A stretch of 64,000 bases of DNA, taken from the NCBI GenBank assembly GCA_003696155.1, contig RFFP01000014.1, positions 1 to 64,000 on the forward strand. The letters run 5' to 3'. The first letter of the stretch is position 1. Every line of letters starts with the position of its first letter. This document shows, piece after piece, positions 44,683-54,161 of the stretch. Under the pieces are notes generated by a model, which worked only from the letters and a program-made list of their open reading frames with translations, had not been told where the DNA came from and searched no databases. The position numbers and the translations under genes are program-made. Origin of the DNA: Acidobacteriota bacterium (GTDB lineage Bacteria > Aquificota > Aquificia > Aquificales > Aquificaceae).

Positions 44683-47161
44683 ACAGCCACTTTCTCAACT
44701 CTATGCCCAGGAATATGGCAAAGGGAAGCACTAGGGCATAGGGGAGCTCCTCAAGAGAAAGCCTAACAGCATGAAAGTAGTGTGGCAAGAAGGTTATTGC
44801 AGTTAGCTGAAGGATAAAACCTAAGGATATGCCCATATATATGTAAGGGTTTAGCCTTATGTACTCTATGGGGTTCATGAAAAAGGGTCTTTCTCCAACC
44901 TCCTGAAGACCCACAGCCCACTGGCTTGCCACAGCGGAGGTAAAGCTTATGCTCAGGGCGGTTTCATAAGGGTATAGGGTAAGGAGGTACCTAAAAAAGA
45001 AGTAGTGCATAAGACCCATAAGAAGTCCGTTGTAGACTATCTTTAAGAACTGCTCCTTGCCTGTGAAAGTCCTTTCAGGTTTTTTTGGTTTTTCTCTCAT
45101 GGGATTGCCCTCGTACTTGGTGAAGGGATAGGCCTTATCCTGAACACCGTCGGTAACAAGGTTTATCCAAAGTATCTGGGTGGCATAAAGGGGCAGGGGG
45201 AATCCTGTGATTATGGCCAGAGAGTTGTATATTATCTCAAAGGCGTTTGTAGATAGCAAATACCTTATAACCTTCGCTATATTTTTGGCTATGAGCCTAC
45301 CCCTTCTTACCGCGTTAACTATGATGGCAAGGTTGTTGTCCAATATGACCATCTTGGCCGAATCCTTTGCCGCCTGAGAGCCCGAGCCCATGGCTATGCC
45401 GAGGTCCGCAACCCTCAGAGCGGGTGCATCGTTGGCTCCATCGCCTGTCACTGCCACCGTCTCGCCCTTTGACTGAAGTACCCTGACTATTCTGTACTTG
45501 TCCTCTGGGGTAGCTCTGGCTACGACAGTTACCCTTTTGAGCAGGTTGTAAAGCTCCTCATCGCTGAAATCTTCCAGATGTTTACCTTCTATGGCAAGGT
45601 CTTCCTCCGCGTATATGTCTACCATGCCTGCTACCGCCTTTGCGGTGAGTAGGTTGTCCCCCGTTATCATGATAACCCTGATACCTGCTTCTTTAGCGAT
45701 CTTGACGGCCTCCTTCACACCCTCTTTGGGAGGGTCCAAAAAGCCAACAAGACCAATTATCCTTACGCTCACGTGGTCCACACTCTGGGGAAGGCTATCA
45801 AGCCTTGAATATCCAAAGGCAAGAACCCTCAGACCTTCCTTTGCCATAAGGTTATGCTCCTTCCATACGTGCTCAGGACAGCCGTCTGAACACATCTTAG
45901 AGATGCTCTCTAGGGCACCTTTCACATAAAAGTCATAGCCACCATAGGTAGGCACCAACACGGCCATTAATCTCCTTTTAGTGTCGAAGGGGTGTTCCCA
46001 CACCCTTTCGTAAGCTTCTCTGAGAGCCTTCCAGTTTACCCTCTCACCCTCCAGCCATTCAAGGAGGGCAACCTCCAGAGGGTCACCCCTTAAGCCATCT
46101 GCATCGTTGCAAAGAGCGGAAGCAAGAAAGAGCCTCATCTTGTCGTAGGCTCTGTAGTCCTCCACCTTTAATCTACCTTGGGTTATGGTTCCCGTCTTGT
46201 CCGAACATATGTAAGTGGCGCTACCCAAGGTTTCAACCGCAGGAAGGTACTTGACCAAAACCTTCTCCCTAGAGAGCCTCATGGCACCGACCACTAAGGC
46301 TATTGTGACCACTATGGGAAGGCCTTCGGGCACTGCGGATACGAGCTGGGCTATGGCAAAAAAGATTATGTTCTTTGCCTCCCTTCCCTGTAGTATACCT
46401 ATAAGAACCAAGAGCGAGAGAAGTAAAATGAGCACAAGTATCCATTTTTTACCGAAGGAGCTAAGGGCTTTTGTAAGCGGGCTTTCCGGCGACTTTTCCT
46501 GCATCCTCTGAGCTATCCTGCCAAGCTCCGTATTTTTGCCAGTTGCAAAGATAACGCCTATAGCCTTTCCTCTGACTGCCACCGTCCCCTTGTAAAGGCA
46601 GTTCACCCTATCATGCAAAGGTGTGTTTTCGGGGAGGACAACCTCTGAAGACTTCTCCACGGGCACAGACTCCCCCGTGAGCATGGCTTCATCTACCATA
46701 AGACCCACAGACTCCAAGAGCCTGATATCCGCGGGCACCACATCACCCTCAGATATTAAAACCACATCGCCGGGAACAAGCTCATCAACTCTAACCTCTC
46801 TCTCCTTACCATCTCTTATAACCTTAACCTTAAAAGCAGTTAATGTCTTTAGAGCTTCAATAGAGGCTATGGCCCTTAACTCCTGATAAAAACCTATAAG
46901 ACCGTTCACTATCACAAGACTGTACACAACTACCGCATCCTTAACCTCACCAAACAACAGAGCTATAAGACCTGCAAGCATCAAGATGGCTATGAAAGGG
47001 CTCGTGAACTGCCTTATGAGGACCTTAAGCCTGCTCTCTCTTTCTTCCTTTAGTAGGTTGTAGCCATAAAGGCTTAGTCTCTTTAAGGCTTCCTCCTCAG
47101 AAAGCCCCTGCAGACTACTCTTGAGCTCTTTAAGGGCTTCTTCGGGACTCTTATCATGCAT
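44675..47161 (-). CDS. P-type cation-transporting ATPase (calcium type, P2)
   Basis: This 828-residue pump has an N-terminal cation ATPase domain (SPEEALKELKSSLQGLSEEEA), the actuator TGES in MLTGESVPVEK, the phosphorylated Asp321 in SDKTGTIT, GDGANDAPAL in the P domain and about ten membrane helices. AVPEGLP in helix 4 is of the SERCA/PMR1 type, so Ca2+ or Mn2+ is the likely cargo. The first ATG is chosen because TAAAAT lies six bases before it. It is divergent from atpB. Confidence 0.92.
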   Translation of the reverse strand: MHDKSPEEALKELKSSLQGLSEEEALKRLSLYGYNLLKEERESRLKVLIRQFTSPFIAILMLAGLIALLFGEVKDAVVVYSLVIVNGLIGFYQELRAIASIEALKTLTAFKVKVIRDGKEREVRVDELVPGDVVLISEGDVVPADIRLLESVGLMVDEAMLTGESVPVEKSSEVVLPENTPLHDRVNCLYKGTVAVRGKAIGVIFATGKNTELGRIAQRMQEKSPESPLTKALSSFGKKWILVLILLLSLLVLIGILQGREAKNIIFFAIAQLVSAVPEGLPIVVTIALVVGAMRLSREKVLVKYLPAVETLGSATYICSDKTGTITQGRLKVEDYRAYDKMRLFLASALCNDADGLRGDPLEVALLEWLEGERVNWKALREAYERVWEHPFDTKRRLMAVLVPTYGGYDFYVKGALESISKMCSDGCPEHVWKEHNLMAKEGLRVLAFGYSRLDSLPQSVDHVSVRIIGLVGFLDPPKEGVKEAVKIAKEAGIRVIMITGDNLLTAKAVAGMVDIYAEEDLAIEGKHLEDFSDEELYNLLKRVTVVARATPEDKYRIVRVLQSKGETVAVTGDGANDAPALRVADLGIAMGSGSQAAKDSAKMVILDNNLAIIVNAVRRGRLIAKNIAKVIRYLLSTNAFEIIYNSLAIITGFPLPLYATQILWINLVTDGVQDKAYPFTKYEGNPMREKPKKPERTFTGKEQFLKIVYNGLLMGLMHYFFFRYLLTLYPYETALSISFTSAVASQWAVGLQEVGERPFFMNPIEYIRLNPYIYMGISLGFILQLTAITFLPHYFHAVRLSLEELPYALVLPFAIFLGIELRKWLFR

Positions 47162-47167
47162 GGCTAT

Positions 47168-47173
47168 ATTTTA
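47168..47173 (-). promoter_or_regulatory. -10 box of the P-type ATPase, leaderless layout
   Basis: TAAAAT ends six bases before the ATG at 47161. Confidence 0.45.
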
Positions 47174-47185
47174 ACCAGCTTATGG

Positions 47186-47191
47186 TATAAT
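47186..47191 (+). promoter_or_regulatory. -10 box of atpB, leaderless layout
   Basis: TATAAT ends nine bases before the atpB ATG at 47201 and no ribosome site is present. Confidence 0.6.
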
Positions 47192-47200
47192 GTAAGAACC

Positions 47201-47854
47201 ATGCAAGATATGAATCACGTCTACCTTGGAATTGTGGCTATGGGGCTGTCTTTGGGTCTTGTTGCCCTTGCGGGGAAACCATCCATAAAACCTACCAAGT
47301 TTCAAGCTTTCTGGGAAGGTTATGTAAGGTTCGTAAGGAGCATGGTCCTTGAAAACATGGGTCAGGAAGGGCTTCGCTACGTTCCCGTAATAGGAGCTAT
47401 AGGCCTTTTTGTCTTCTTTTCCAACCTCCTTGGTATGATACCGGGGCTTGAGGCACCTACAGCCAATGTAAACACCAACCTAGCCTTAGCCTTGGCAGTT
47501 TTCCTACTCTACAATATAGAGGGCTTTAGGCTACACGGTCTTTCTTACCTTAAACACTTTATGGGTCCTAACCCTTATCTGGCTCCTGTCTTCTTTCTAA
47601 TAGAAGTCATATCCCATCTGGCCAGACCCATAACCCTGACCTTGAGGCTTTTTGCAAACATGAAGGGGGGTGCTTTACTCCTCGTGGTTCTTGTAGGTCT
47701 TGTAGTTCAAAATCCCTTCACTATGGCAGTTTCCCCTGTTTTCCTTCTCTTCATAATAGCCATAAAGTTCCTTGCGGTTTTTATCCAAGCCTACATATTC
47801 ATGATACTCTCGGTGGTTTATCTGGCTGGTGCAGTTGTCCATGAGGAACATTGA
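47201..47854 (+). CDS. atpB: ATP synthase F0 subunit a
   Basis: Subunit a forms the proton half-channels next to the c ring. The protein has about 217 residues and five or six helices; the key Arg is in LTLRLFANMKGG, and FFSNLLGMIPGLEAPTANVN is typical. An upstream in-frame start at 47156 is rejected since it overlaps the divergent ATPase gene and the promoter. Only atpB and atpE are here, and atpF, atpH, atpA and the rest must be elsewhere, as in other Aquificales. Confidence 0.95.
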   Translation: MQDMNHVYLGIVAMGLSLGLVALAGKPSIKPTKFQAFWEGYVRFVRSMVLENMGQEGLRYVPVIGAIGLFVFFSNLLGMIPGLEAPTANVNTNLALALAVFLLYNIEGFRLHGLSYLKHFMGPNPYLAPVFFLIEVISHLARPITLTLRLFANMKGGALLLVVLVGLVVQNPFTMAVSPVFLLFIIAIKFLAVFIQAYIFMILSVVYLAGAVVHEEH

Positions 47855-47860
47855 AAATAA

Positions 47861-48187
<327 letters not shown>

Positions 48188-48188
48188 T

Positions 48189-48206
48189 GGGGCTTCGCCC
48201 CCCTTT
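48189..48206 (+). terminator. Terminator of atpBE
   Basis: GGGGC-TTC-GCCCC begins one base after the atpE stop and is followed by CCTTTAATTT. It ends the atpB-atpE unit. Confidence 0.7.
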
Positions 48207-48222
48207 AATTTAGGAGGTAAGG

Positions 48223-48366
48223 ATGGCAACACAGAGAAACGTTACACATATATCCAATCTTAAGCGCAAGCGTAAAAGTGGATTCCTTGCGCGCATGTCT
48301 ACCAAGAGCGGAAGGAATATAATAAAGAGGAGAAGGCAGAAGGGAAGGAAAAGGTTAACACCTTGA
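48223..48366 (+). CDS. rpmH: 50S ribosomal protein L34
   Basis: This 47-residue basic protein reads [18 protein letters not shown], then [20 protein letters not shown] and GRKRL. The phrase of the type GFxxRMxTxxGRxxIxxRRxKGRxxL is the L34 signature. An AGGAGGTAAGG site directly precedes it. Its TGA overlaps a TTG that starts yidD. In most bacteria rnpA follows rpmH; here it does not. Confidence 0.95.
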   Translation: MATQRNVTHISNLKRKRKSGFLARMSTKSGRNIIKRRRQKGRKRLTP

Positions 48367-48569
48367 GGAAGTTGCTCATAGGTTTTATAAGATTTTGGCA
48401 GGTCTTTATCTCGCCCCTGTATCCTCCTTCCTGTAGGTACTACCCTACGTGCTCCCAGTATGCCATCATGTCTGTGGAAAAATACGGTCCAATTAAGGGC
48501 TCAATAAAAGCCCTGTGGCGAATAATAAGGTGCAATCCCCTATCAAGGGGTGGAGTGGACTATCCCTAA
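48363..48569 (+). CDS. yidD: Membrane protein insertion efficiency factor YidD
   Basis: This 68-residue protein matches the YidD family: [20 protein letters not shown], three conserved cysteines in [12 protein letters not shown] and [14 protein letters not shown]. YidD helps insert inner-membrane proteins with YidC. It starts at TTG, overlapping the rpmH stop, and its TAA overlaps the yidC ATG (TAATG). Confidence 0.93.
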   Translation: MRKLLIGFIRFWQVFISPLYPPSCRYYPTCSQYAIMSVEKYGPIKGSIKALWRIIRCNPLSRGGVDYP

Positions 48570-50068
48570 TGGAAAGAAAGGACTTAGACCTTAAGGCACT
48601 CTTTATAATCTTCTTAGTTACGACCCTTTTTCTCTTTGGCTACCAGGCTTATCTGACCTTCTTTGTACCGCCGAAGGCTGAAAAGCCTCAGGAGCAGAGG
48701 CCTGAAATAAGGGAAGCTCCCCAGTTATTGCTTGGGACAGCAAGGGAAGGAAAAAAGCCTTCCAATCTAGTAACCTTTGAGTTTGAAAAGTTCAGGGTTG
48801 TGTTATCAGAGGAGGGAGCAAAAATAGTAAGCCTTCTGGACAAGAAATACGGCAAGGACCTTATAACAGAGGAAGAAAAGAGGCTAAATATATACCCTCT
48901 TGAACTCTTCACTGGCGACCCAGCATCAGATGAGCTCCTAAACTTCTCGAGGTATGAGGTCTCAAAGCAGGACAACACCATAACCGCAAAATTTAAGGCT
49001 GACGGTCTTGAGGTCCTAAAGGTGATCGAGAACAGAGGTGACCATTTTGTATTTAAGGTTAAAGTCAGCGGTATACCCATGCCCTTTGTGAACGCCGGCA
49101 CCCATGTGAAGGAAGGGGAGTTTTACACCCATACCGGTCCAGTTCTTAGGATAGGCGAAGGCTTGCGTAGGTTAGACATAGGAGACATAGAAGGAAAGGA
49201 GCTGATAACTGGGGATATAAGCCTTGCAGGTGAGGAGAGTAGGTACTTCTTTAAAGGCTTTGCAGGTAAGATGGATGCGGTGGTGTTTTACCGCATAGAT
49301 CAGAAGGATAGCTTTACCTTGGTAAAACCCAGCACTGGAGAGCTCCTATTGTACGCAGGTGCTAAGGAGTATGCGAGGCTCAAAAACATAGGACTTTCCG
49401 ATGTGATAGATTATGGAAGTCTAAAGCTAATAGTTAAGCCCCTTTTTGTCTTTATGTACTGGATATACGAGCATCTTGGCTCTTGGGTGGTATCTATAAT
49501 CGTCCTCACGCTTATAGTAAGGCTCCTTATGTTCCCCCTTACCTATAAGAGCACAGTGGCCATGGGTAAGATGGCCGAGCTTACCCCCAAGATGCAGGAG
49601 ATAAGGGAGAAGTATAAAAACGACCCTGCCAAGTTTCAGGAAGAGATGATGAGGCTTTACCAAGAGGTGGGTTTTAACCCTATGTCTGGATGCCTTCCCC
49701 TTCTTTTGCAAATACCCATTTTCTTTGCCCTCTATAAGGTTCTTACCATAACCGCAGACCTCCAGCTGGCTAAGTTCTTGTGGGTTCAGAGCCTGGCGGA
49801 GAAAGACCCATACTACGTACTGCCCATTTTTATGGGCATAACCATGATAGCACAGCAGTTTGTAAGCCCAAGCCCTGAAAAGAGCCAAAACTACATCATG
49901 TTTATAACCTCTGTGGTTTTTACCTTCCTCTTTGCCAGCTTTCCCGCAGGCTTGGTTTTATACTGGACACTAAACAACGTAGTCAATCTACTGCAGACCT
50001 ACGTGATAAAGAAGATGACCTTTAGAGGAAAGGCTCAGCCCGTAAAGAAAAAGGGTAAGAAAAGATGA
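48569..50068 (+). CDS. yidC: Membrane protein insertase YidC
   Basis: YidC inserts small and F0-type membrane proteins. The Gram-negative form is seen: one N-terminal helix (ALFIIFLVTTLFLFGYQAYL), a large periplasmic beta domain (about residues 60-290), and a C-terminal core of five helices with RLLMFPLTYKSTVAMGKM, NPMSGCLPLLLQIPIFFALY and LYWTLNNVVNLLQ. A basic tail (KAQPVKKKGKKR) may bind the ribosome. Length 499 from ATG 48569; an earlier start at 48515 is rejected as it covers yidD. It is coupled to hldD by four bases. Confidence 0.96.
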   Translation: MERKDLDLKALFIIFLVTTLFLFGYQAYLTFFVPPKAEKPQEQRPEIREAPQLLLGTAREGKKPSNLVTFEFEKFRVVLSEEGAKIVSLLDKKYGKDLITEEEKRLNIYPLELFTGDPASDELLNFSRYEVSKQDNTITAKFKADGLEVLKVIENRGDHFVFKVKVSGIPMPFVNAGTHVKEGEFYTHTGPVLRIGEGLRRLDIGDIEGKELITGDISLAGEESRYFFKGFAGKMDAVVFYRIDQKDSFTLVKPSTGELLLYAGAKEYARLKNIGLSDVIDYGSLKLIVKPLFVFMYWIYEHLGSWVVSIIVLTLIVRLLMFPLTYKSTVAMGKMAELTPKMQEIREKYKNDPAKFQEEMMRLYQEVGFNPMSGCLPLLLQIPIFFALYKVLTITADLQLAKFLWVQSLAEKDPYYVLPIFMGITMIAQQFVSPSPEKSQNYIMFITSVVFTFLFASFPAGLVLYWTLNNVVNLLQTYVIKKMTFRGKAQPVKKKGKKR

Positions 50069-50991
50069 AAGCTCTAGTAACGGGTGGTACGGGTTTTATA
50101 GGCTCCAACCTGGCAAAGGCTTTAGAGGCTAGAAAGTTTAAAGTTTGGGTGCTGGATGACTTCTCTTCTGGACACTTTAAAAACCTCATAGGCTTTAAAG
50201 GTGAGGTCATCACAGGAGATATCTCCCAAAGGGAACTCTGGGACTGGCTAAGAAGGGACTTCCAATTTGACGTAGTTTTTCACCAAGCTGCCATAACGGA
50301 TACCACACTTCAGGACCAGAGGAGGATGATGCTGGTAAACGCAGATAGCATGAGGTTCATCCTTGAAAGCGTTTTTCATTGGAGGGCAAAGCTCATATAC
50401 GCTTCCTCCGCCGGCGTTTACGGAAACTCAACACCACCAATGAGGGAAGAGGAGGGTCTTGTACCTGAAAATATATACGGCTTTTCCAAGCTTACCATGG
50501 ACCGAATAGCTCTTAGCTTTATAGAGGAGCATCCAGAGGTTCAGGTGGTAGGTCTGAGATACTTCAACGTCTACGGACCTGGGGAAAGCTACAAGGGTAA
50601 AACCGCAAGCATGGTTTACCAACTCTATCTTCAGATGAAGGCAGGCAGAAGACCCAAGCTCTTCAAATGGGGTGAGCAAAGAAGGGATTTTGTTTACATA
50701 GAGGACATAATAAGGGCTAACCTCCTTGCCCTTGAGAAGGGGTTTTCGGGCATCTTCAACGTAGCCACGGGGCAGGCAAGGAGCTTTAACGAAATGGTAA
50801 GCATACTAAACAGATACCTTGGGACCAACTTAGAACCCGAATACTTTGACTGCCCTTACGACTTTTATCAGAACTACACACAGGCGGACCTTTCAAAGGC
50901 AAAGGAGAAGCTGGGTTATGAACCAGCTTACAACCTTGAGGAAGGCATAAGAGAATACCTTGAAAGGCTGGGAGAGAGTACTGGGGCTTGA
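50065..50991 (+). CDS. hldD: ADP-glyceromanno-heptose 6-epimerase (HldD/RfaD-like)
   Basis: This 308-residue Rossmann-type epimerase has TGGTGFIGSNLAKAL for NAD(P), the catalytic pair Ser/Tyr in YASSAGVYG and YGFSKLTMD, and FNVYGPGESYKGKTAS with FKWGEQRRDFVYIEDI, which fit HldD, maker of the L-glycero-heptose of the LPS core. A related sugar epimerase cannot be excluded entirely. It is translated with yidC. Confidence 0.85.
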   Translation: MKALVTGGTGFIGSNLAKALEARKFKVWVLDDFSSGHFKNLIGFKGEVITGDISQRELWDWLRRDFQFDVVFHQAAITDTTLQDQRRMMLVNADSMRFILESVFHWRAKLIYASSAGVYGNSTPPMREEEGLVPENIYGFSKLTMDRIALSFIEEHPEVQVVGLRYFNVYGPGESYKGKTASMVYQLYLQMKAGRRPKLFKWGEQRRDFVYIEDIIRANLLALEKGFSGIFNVATGQARSFNEMVSILNRYLGTNLEPEYFDCPYDFYQNYTQADLSKAKEKLGYEPAYNLEEGIREYLERLGESTGA

Positions 50992-51526
50992 CCTTGCAGG
51001 AAGCCCTAAAAGAAAAACGGGATACGCATACTTTGACGGAAAGCTAAGGGTGGGAACGCTTCACACAGACGAGGAGATAATCAGTCTTGCACAAGGTTTT
51101 AGACTTGTTATGATAGATGCACCCCTTTCCCTGCCAGAGGGAAGGGAAAGTATAGAAGATAAGGGACCCCACTACAGAGAGTGCGACCTAAAACTGAAAA
51201 GTATGGGGATAAGGTTCTTTCCCATAAGCCTTGGACCTATGAGGCTTCTCACCGAAAGGGGTATACGCATAAGGGGGGAATTAGAGAAGAAAGGCATTCA
51301 GATACTTGAGACTTTTCCAGGTGGAGTTTACGACAGGCTTGGGGTTAAGAGGAAGGACAAAAGGGCTATAAGGGAGCTCTACTTAAGACTGGGCCTTCCT
51401 TTGGAGGAGAGGAACTACTCTCAGGACGAGCTGGACGCTATAGCATGCTTTCTGGTAGGTGTTTATCACCTTGAAGGTAGGTCAAAGATGGTTGATGGAA
51501 AGGATGGGCGAATTTTCCTGTTATGA
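50960..51526 (+). CDS. DUF429 family protein
   Basis: This 188-residue protein starts GWERVLGLDLAGSPKRKTGYAYFDG, with an RNase H-like first strand and Asp, then MIDAPLSLPEGRES and RECDLKLKSMGIRFFPIS, and SQDELDAIACFLVG near the end. These are the blocks of the DUF429 family, predicted RNase-H-fold nucleases of unknown role. The acidic residues of the fold (Asp in LGLDLAG, Asp in MIDAP, Asp in DELDAIA) are present. The TTG at 50960 inside hldD is the best start; ATG codons are absent near the N terminus. Confidence 0.75.
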   Translation: MKGWERVLGLDLAGSPKRKTGYAYFDGKLRVGTLHTDEEIISLAQGFRLVMIDAPLSLPEGRESIEDKGPHYRECDLKLKSMGIRFFPISLGPMRLLTERGIRIRGELEKKGIQILETFPGGVYDRLGVKRKDKRAIRELYLRLGLPLEERNYSQDELDAIACFLVGVYHLEGRSKMVDGKDGRIFLL

Positions 51527-51527
51527 C

Positions 51528-51556
51528 TTGACTTTTTTACTATTGCGAATTATTAT
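51528..51556 (+). promoter_or_regulatory. Sigma-70 type promoter of leuA
   Basis: TTGACT (51528-51533) and TATTAT (51551-51556) are separated by exactly 17 bases. The leader is about 15-20 bases and includes CAAGGAGG. No attenuator, leader peptide or T-box is visible. Confidence 0.75.
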
Positions 51557-51578
51557 CATTTAGCAAGGAGGTCTGAAA

Positions 51579-53138
51579 ATGGAAAAAGTTTACATCTTCG
51601 ATACCACCTTAAGGGATGGTGAACAGGCACCGGGTTTCTCTATGACCACAGAGGAAAAGCTCCAGATGGCACTCCAACTTGCAAAGCTTGGCGTAGATGT
51701 TATAGAGGCAGGTTTTGCGGCCGCTTCTAAGGGGGACTTTGAGGCGGTAAACCTCATAGCCAGGGAAGTAAAGGGACCGGTCATATGCTCCTTGGCAAGG
51801 GCCTTGAATAAGGACATAGAGCTTGCGGGGGAGGCTCTACGTCCTGCAGAAAGGAAAAGGGTTCACACCTTTATAGCCACCTCTGAGATCCACATGAAGT
51901 ACAAGCTTAGGATGTCGCCGGAGGAGGTGCTTCAAAGAGCTCAGAAAGCGGTCCAGTATGCCCGTAGTTTTACCGACGATGTAGAGTTCTCTTGCGAGGA
52001 TGCCACAAGAAGTCAGAGGGATTTTCTCTACAAGGTGATAGAAATCGCCATAAAGGCTGGTGCTACTGTCATAAACATACCGGACACGGTGGGATACACG
52101 GTGCCCGAGGAGTTTGGTGATTTGATAGAGGGTATAAGGAACAATGTCCCCAACATAGATAAGGCTATAATAAGCGTCCACTGTCACGATGACCTTGGTA
52201 TGGCAGTTGCCAACTCCCTTATGGCTGTGAAACACGGTGCAAGGCAGGTGGAGTGCACCATAAACGGTATAGGAGAAAGGGCAGGAAACGCCTCCCTTGA
52301 GGAGATAGTCATGGCCCTCAAGGTCAGAAGGGATTTCTTTGGGGGGATTTATACGAACGTAAACACAAGGGAGCTCTACAAGACGAGCAGGCTTCTCTGT
52401 AGAATAACGGGTAGCTTTGTCCAGCCCAACAAGGCAATAGTTGGGGACAATGCCTTTGCCCACGAGTCTGGCATACATCAGCACGGAGTCCTGACCCACC
52501 CACTTACCTATGAGATAATGTCACCAGAGGATGTGGGCTTCCCGTCCACGAGGATAGTGCTCGGTAAACATTCGGGCAGACACGCTCTAAAGAGCAAGTT
52601 AACGCAGATGGGCTATCAGTTCTCAGAGTTGGACATAGACCGGATATTTGAAAGGTTTAAGGCCCTTGCGGATAAAAAGAAGGAGGTTTACGAAGAGGAC
52701 CTTGAGGCTATCATATACGAGGAGTTTCTAAAGGCGGAGGAGGAAGAGCCCGTTAAGGTCCTTCACTATCAGGTTCAAACGGGAGATAAACTTCTACCCA
52801 CTGCAACCGTTGTGCTGAGCTATAGGGGAGAGGAAAGAACTGCCAGTGCCACGGGTAACGGTCCTGTAGATGCGGTAATAAGGGCTATACAGAAGGCTCT
52901 TGGGATCCAGCCAGAACTCCTAGACTTTTCCATAAAGGCGCTTACTCCTAATACCGACGCTCAAGCGGAGGCAAGGCTTGTGATAGAGCTTGAAGGTGTG
53001 AGGGCAAGCGGTAGGGGTGTGGACGTAGATATAATAAAGGCGAGCGTTTCCGGATTTGTGGATGCCCTGAACAGGGCCATACTAAGAAGAAGCTATATAC
53101 TGTCAAAGGAGAGCATAAGGCAGGAGGGCACGGTCTAA
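51579..53138 (+). CDS. leuA: 2-isopropylmalate synthase
   Basis: LeuA condenses acetyl-CoA with 2-ketoisovalerate, the first step of leucine synthesis. The TIM-barrel domain begins [17 protein letters not shown] and has the metal and CoA site [14 protein letters not shown] and [11 protein letters not shown]. The C-terminal regulatory LeuA domain (about residues 385-510) is present, so leucine feedback is expected. The length of 519 residues is that of the LeuA1 type. AAGGAGG precedes the ATG. The end overlaps selD by four bases. Confidence 0.96.
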   Translation: MEKVYIFDTTLRDGEQAPGFSMTTEEKLQMALQLAKLGVDVIEAGFAAASKGDFEAVNLIAREVKGPVICSLARALNKDIELAGEALRPAERKRVHTFIATSEIHMKYKLRMSPEEVLQRAQKAVQYARSFTDDVEFSCEDATRSQRDFLYKVIEIAIKAGATVINIPDTVGYTVPEEFGDLIEGIRNNVPNIDKAIISVHCHDDLGMAVANSLMAVKHGARQVECTINGIGERAGNASLEEIVMALKVRRDFFGGIYTNVNTRELYKTSRLLCRITGSFVQPNKAIVGDNAFAHESGIHQHGVLTHPLTYEIMSPEDVGFPSTRIVLGKHSGRHALKSKLTQMGYQFSELDIDRIFERFKALADKKKEVYEEDLEAIIYEEFLKAEEEEPVKVLHYQVQTGDKLLPTATVVLSYRGEERTASATGNGPVDAVIRAIQKALGIQPELLDFSIKALTPNTDAQAEARLVIELEGVRASGRGVDVDIIKASVSGFVDALNRAILRRSYILSKESIRQEGTV

Positions 53139-54148
53139 AAGACCCTTAGCCCTTGCCCCTCTTCCACCTTTCCTATAATCCAGGCCCTAATCCCCAATTC
53201 CTTGCAAAGGCCATCCAGGTCCTTGGCCCTTTCCTCGGGGAAAGTAAAGAGAAGTCCACCAGAGGTCACAGGGTCTGTCAAAAGAAGGAGTTGCCACCAT
53301 TCTAGGCCCTCATGCACCATGTGTTCCTTTACAAAGTTGTAGTTGTCCACTGCACCCTTTGGGTGTATCTTCTGCCTTACAAAGTGGACTGCCTCCTCAT
53401 ATATGGGAACCTTTGAAAAGTCTATGTGAAGGCTTACACCGGACCTCCTTGCTATGTTGTAGGCGTGCCCCAGAAGGCCAAAGCCCGTCACATCGGTGCA
53501 GGCGGTAGCCCCAAGCCCCTTTGCCAGCTTTGAGGCTCTGTTGTTAAGCATAAGCATGTATTCTATGGCCTCTCCTATATCCTTCTCCTTAATCTTTCCC
53601 TCCTTTATAGCCTTGGTTAGTATGCCCACACCCACGGGTTTGGTAAGGACCACAAGGTTTCCTGCCTTTGCCCCCGACTGGGATATGAAGCACCCATCCT
53701 GACACACCCCCATAACAGCAAGCCCAAACTTGGGCTCCTTATCGTCTACTGTGTGTCCACCCAAGAGCACAGTTTTTGCCTCTTTCAGCTTATCCACACA
53801 CCCCTTCATAACCTCCTGAAGCACCGATGGCTGGAGCTCGCAGTTGTTAAAACCGACTATGGCCAGAGCGTTTAAGGGCAAGCACCCCATAGCGTAGACG
53901 TCACTGAGAGAGTTGGCCGCAGATATGCCACCCCAGAGGTAAGGGTCGTTTACCACAGGCGTTATAAAGTCCACCGTATGGACGAAGATACTGCCCTCGT
54001 AAAGGTAGACTCCCGCATCGTCGCCCACACCCAAAAGGGTCCTCTCGTCTATATAAAGGTCAAGACCCCTTATGAGCTGTTCTAGGTCCGCCGGACCCAG
54101 CTTGCTAGCTCAACCAGAAGCTCTAACAAGTCTCAAAAGCTCCACCAT
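53135..54148 (-). CDS. selD: Selenophosphate synthase, selenoprotein with Sec13
   Basis: SelD makes selenophosphate from selenide and ATP for selenocysteine. A plain reading starts only at 54034, inside the protein. Reading through one in-frame TGA (54110-54112) gives a full 337-residue protein starting [21 protein letters not shown]. Sec13 then falls at the catalytic Cys/Sec position, as in the Aquifex SelD. The rest has [48 protein letters not shown] and [17 protein letters not shown] stem-loop nine bases after the TGA fits a bacterial SECIS. The -10 box is seven bases from the ATG. It is convergent with leuA and divergent from trpD. Confidence 0.93.
54082..54112 (-). promoter_or_regulatory. 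UGA selenocysteine codon with downstream SECIS-like hairpin
   Basis: On the minus strand the TGA at 54112-54110 is followed after nine bases by CTGGGTCC-GGC-GGACCTAG (54100-54082), an eight-pair stem with one G-U pair and a three-base loop. Placement fits the SelB-binding hairpin of bacteria, which lies about 11 bases after the UGA. Confidence 0.8.
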
Positions 54149-54154
54149 GTTTAC

Positions 54155-54160
54155 TATGAT
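54155..54160 (+). promoter_or_regulatory. -10 box of trpD, leaderless layout
   Basis: TATGAT ends eight bases before the trpD ATG and overlaps the opposed selD box by five base pairs. Confidence 0.5.
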
Positions 54161-54161
54161 A
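54156..54161 (-). promoter_or_regulatory. -10 box of selD, leaderless layout
   Basis: TATCAT on the minus strand ends seven bases before the selD ATG; no ribosome site is present. Confidence 0.5.

Noticed and set aside
51540-51560. AATGATAAT-like half of a Fur box overlapping the leuA -10 box
   Set aside because: Only one half fits, it arises from the AT-rich -10 region, and leuA is not a usual Fur target.
51579-51600. Leucine attenuator or T-box before leuA
   Set aside because: The leader from the promoter to the ATG is too short to hold a leader peptide or a T-box.
53130-53145. GGTCT-AAA-AGACC as a bidirectional terminator of leuA and selD
   Set aside because: The stem is only five pairs and no T run follows on either strand.
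53135-54034. selD as a truncated gene or pseudogene
   Set aside because: The missing N terminus is present in frame upstream, interrupted only by a TGA at the catalytic Sec position, with a hairpin behind it.
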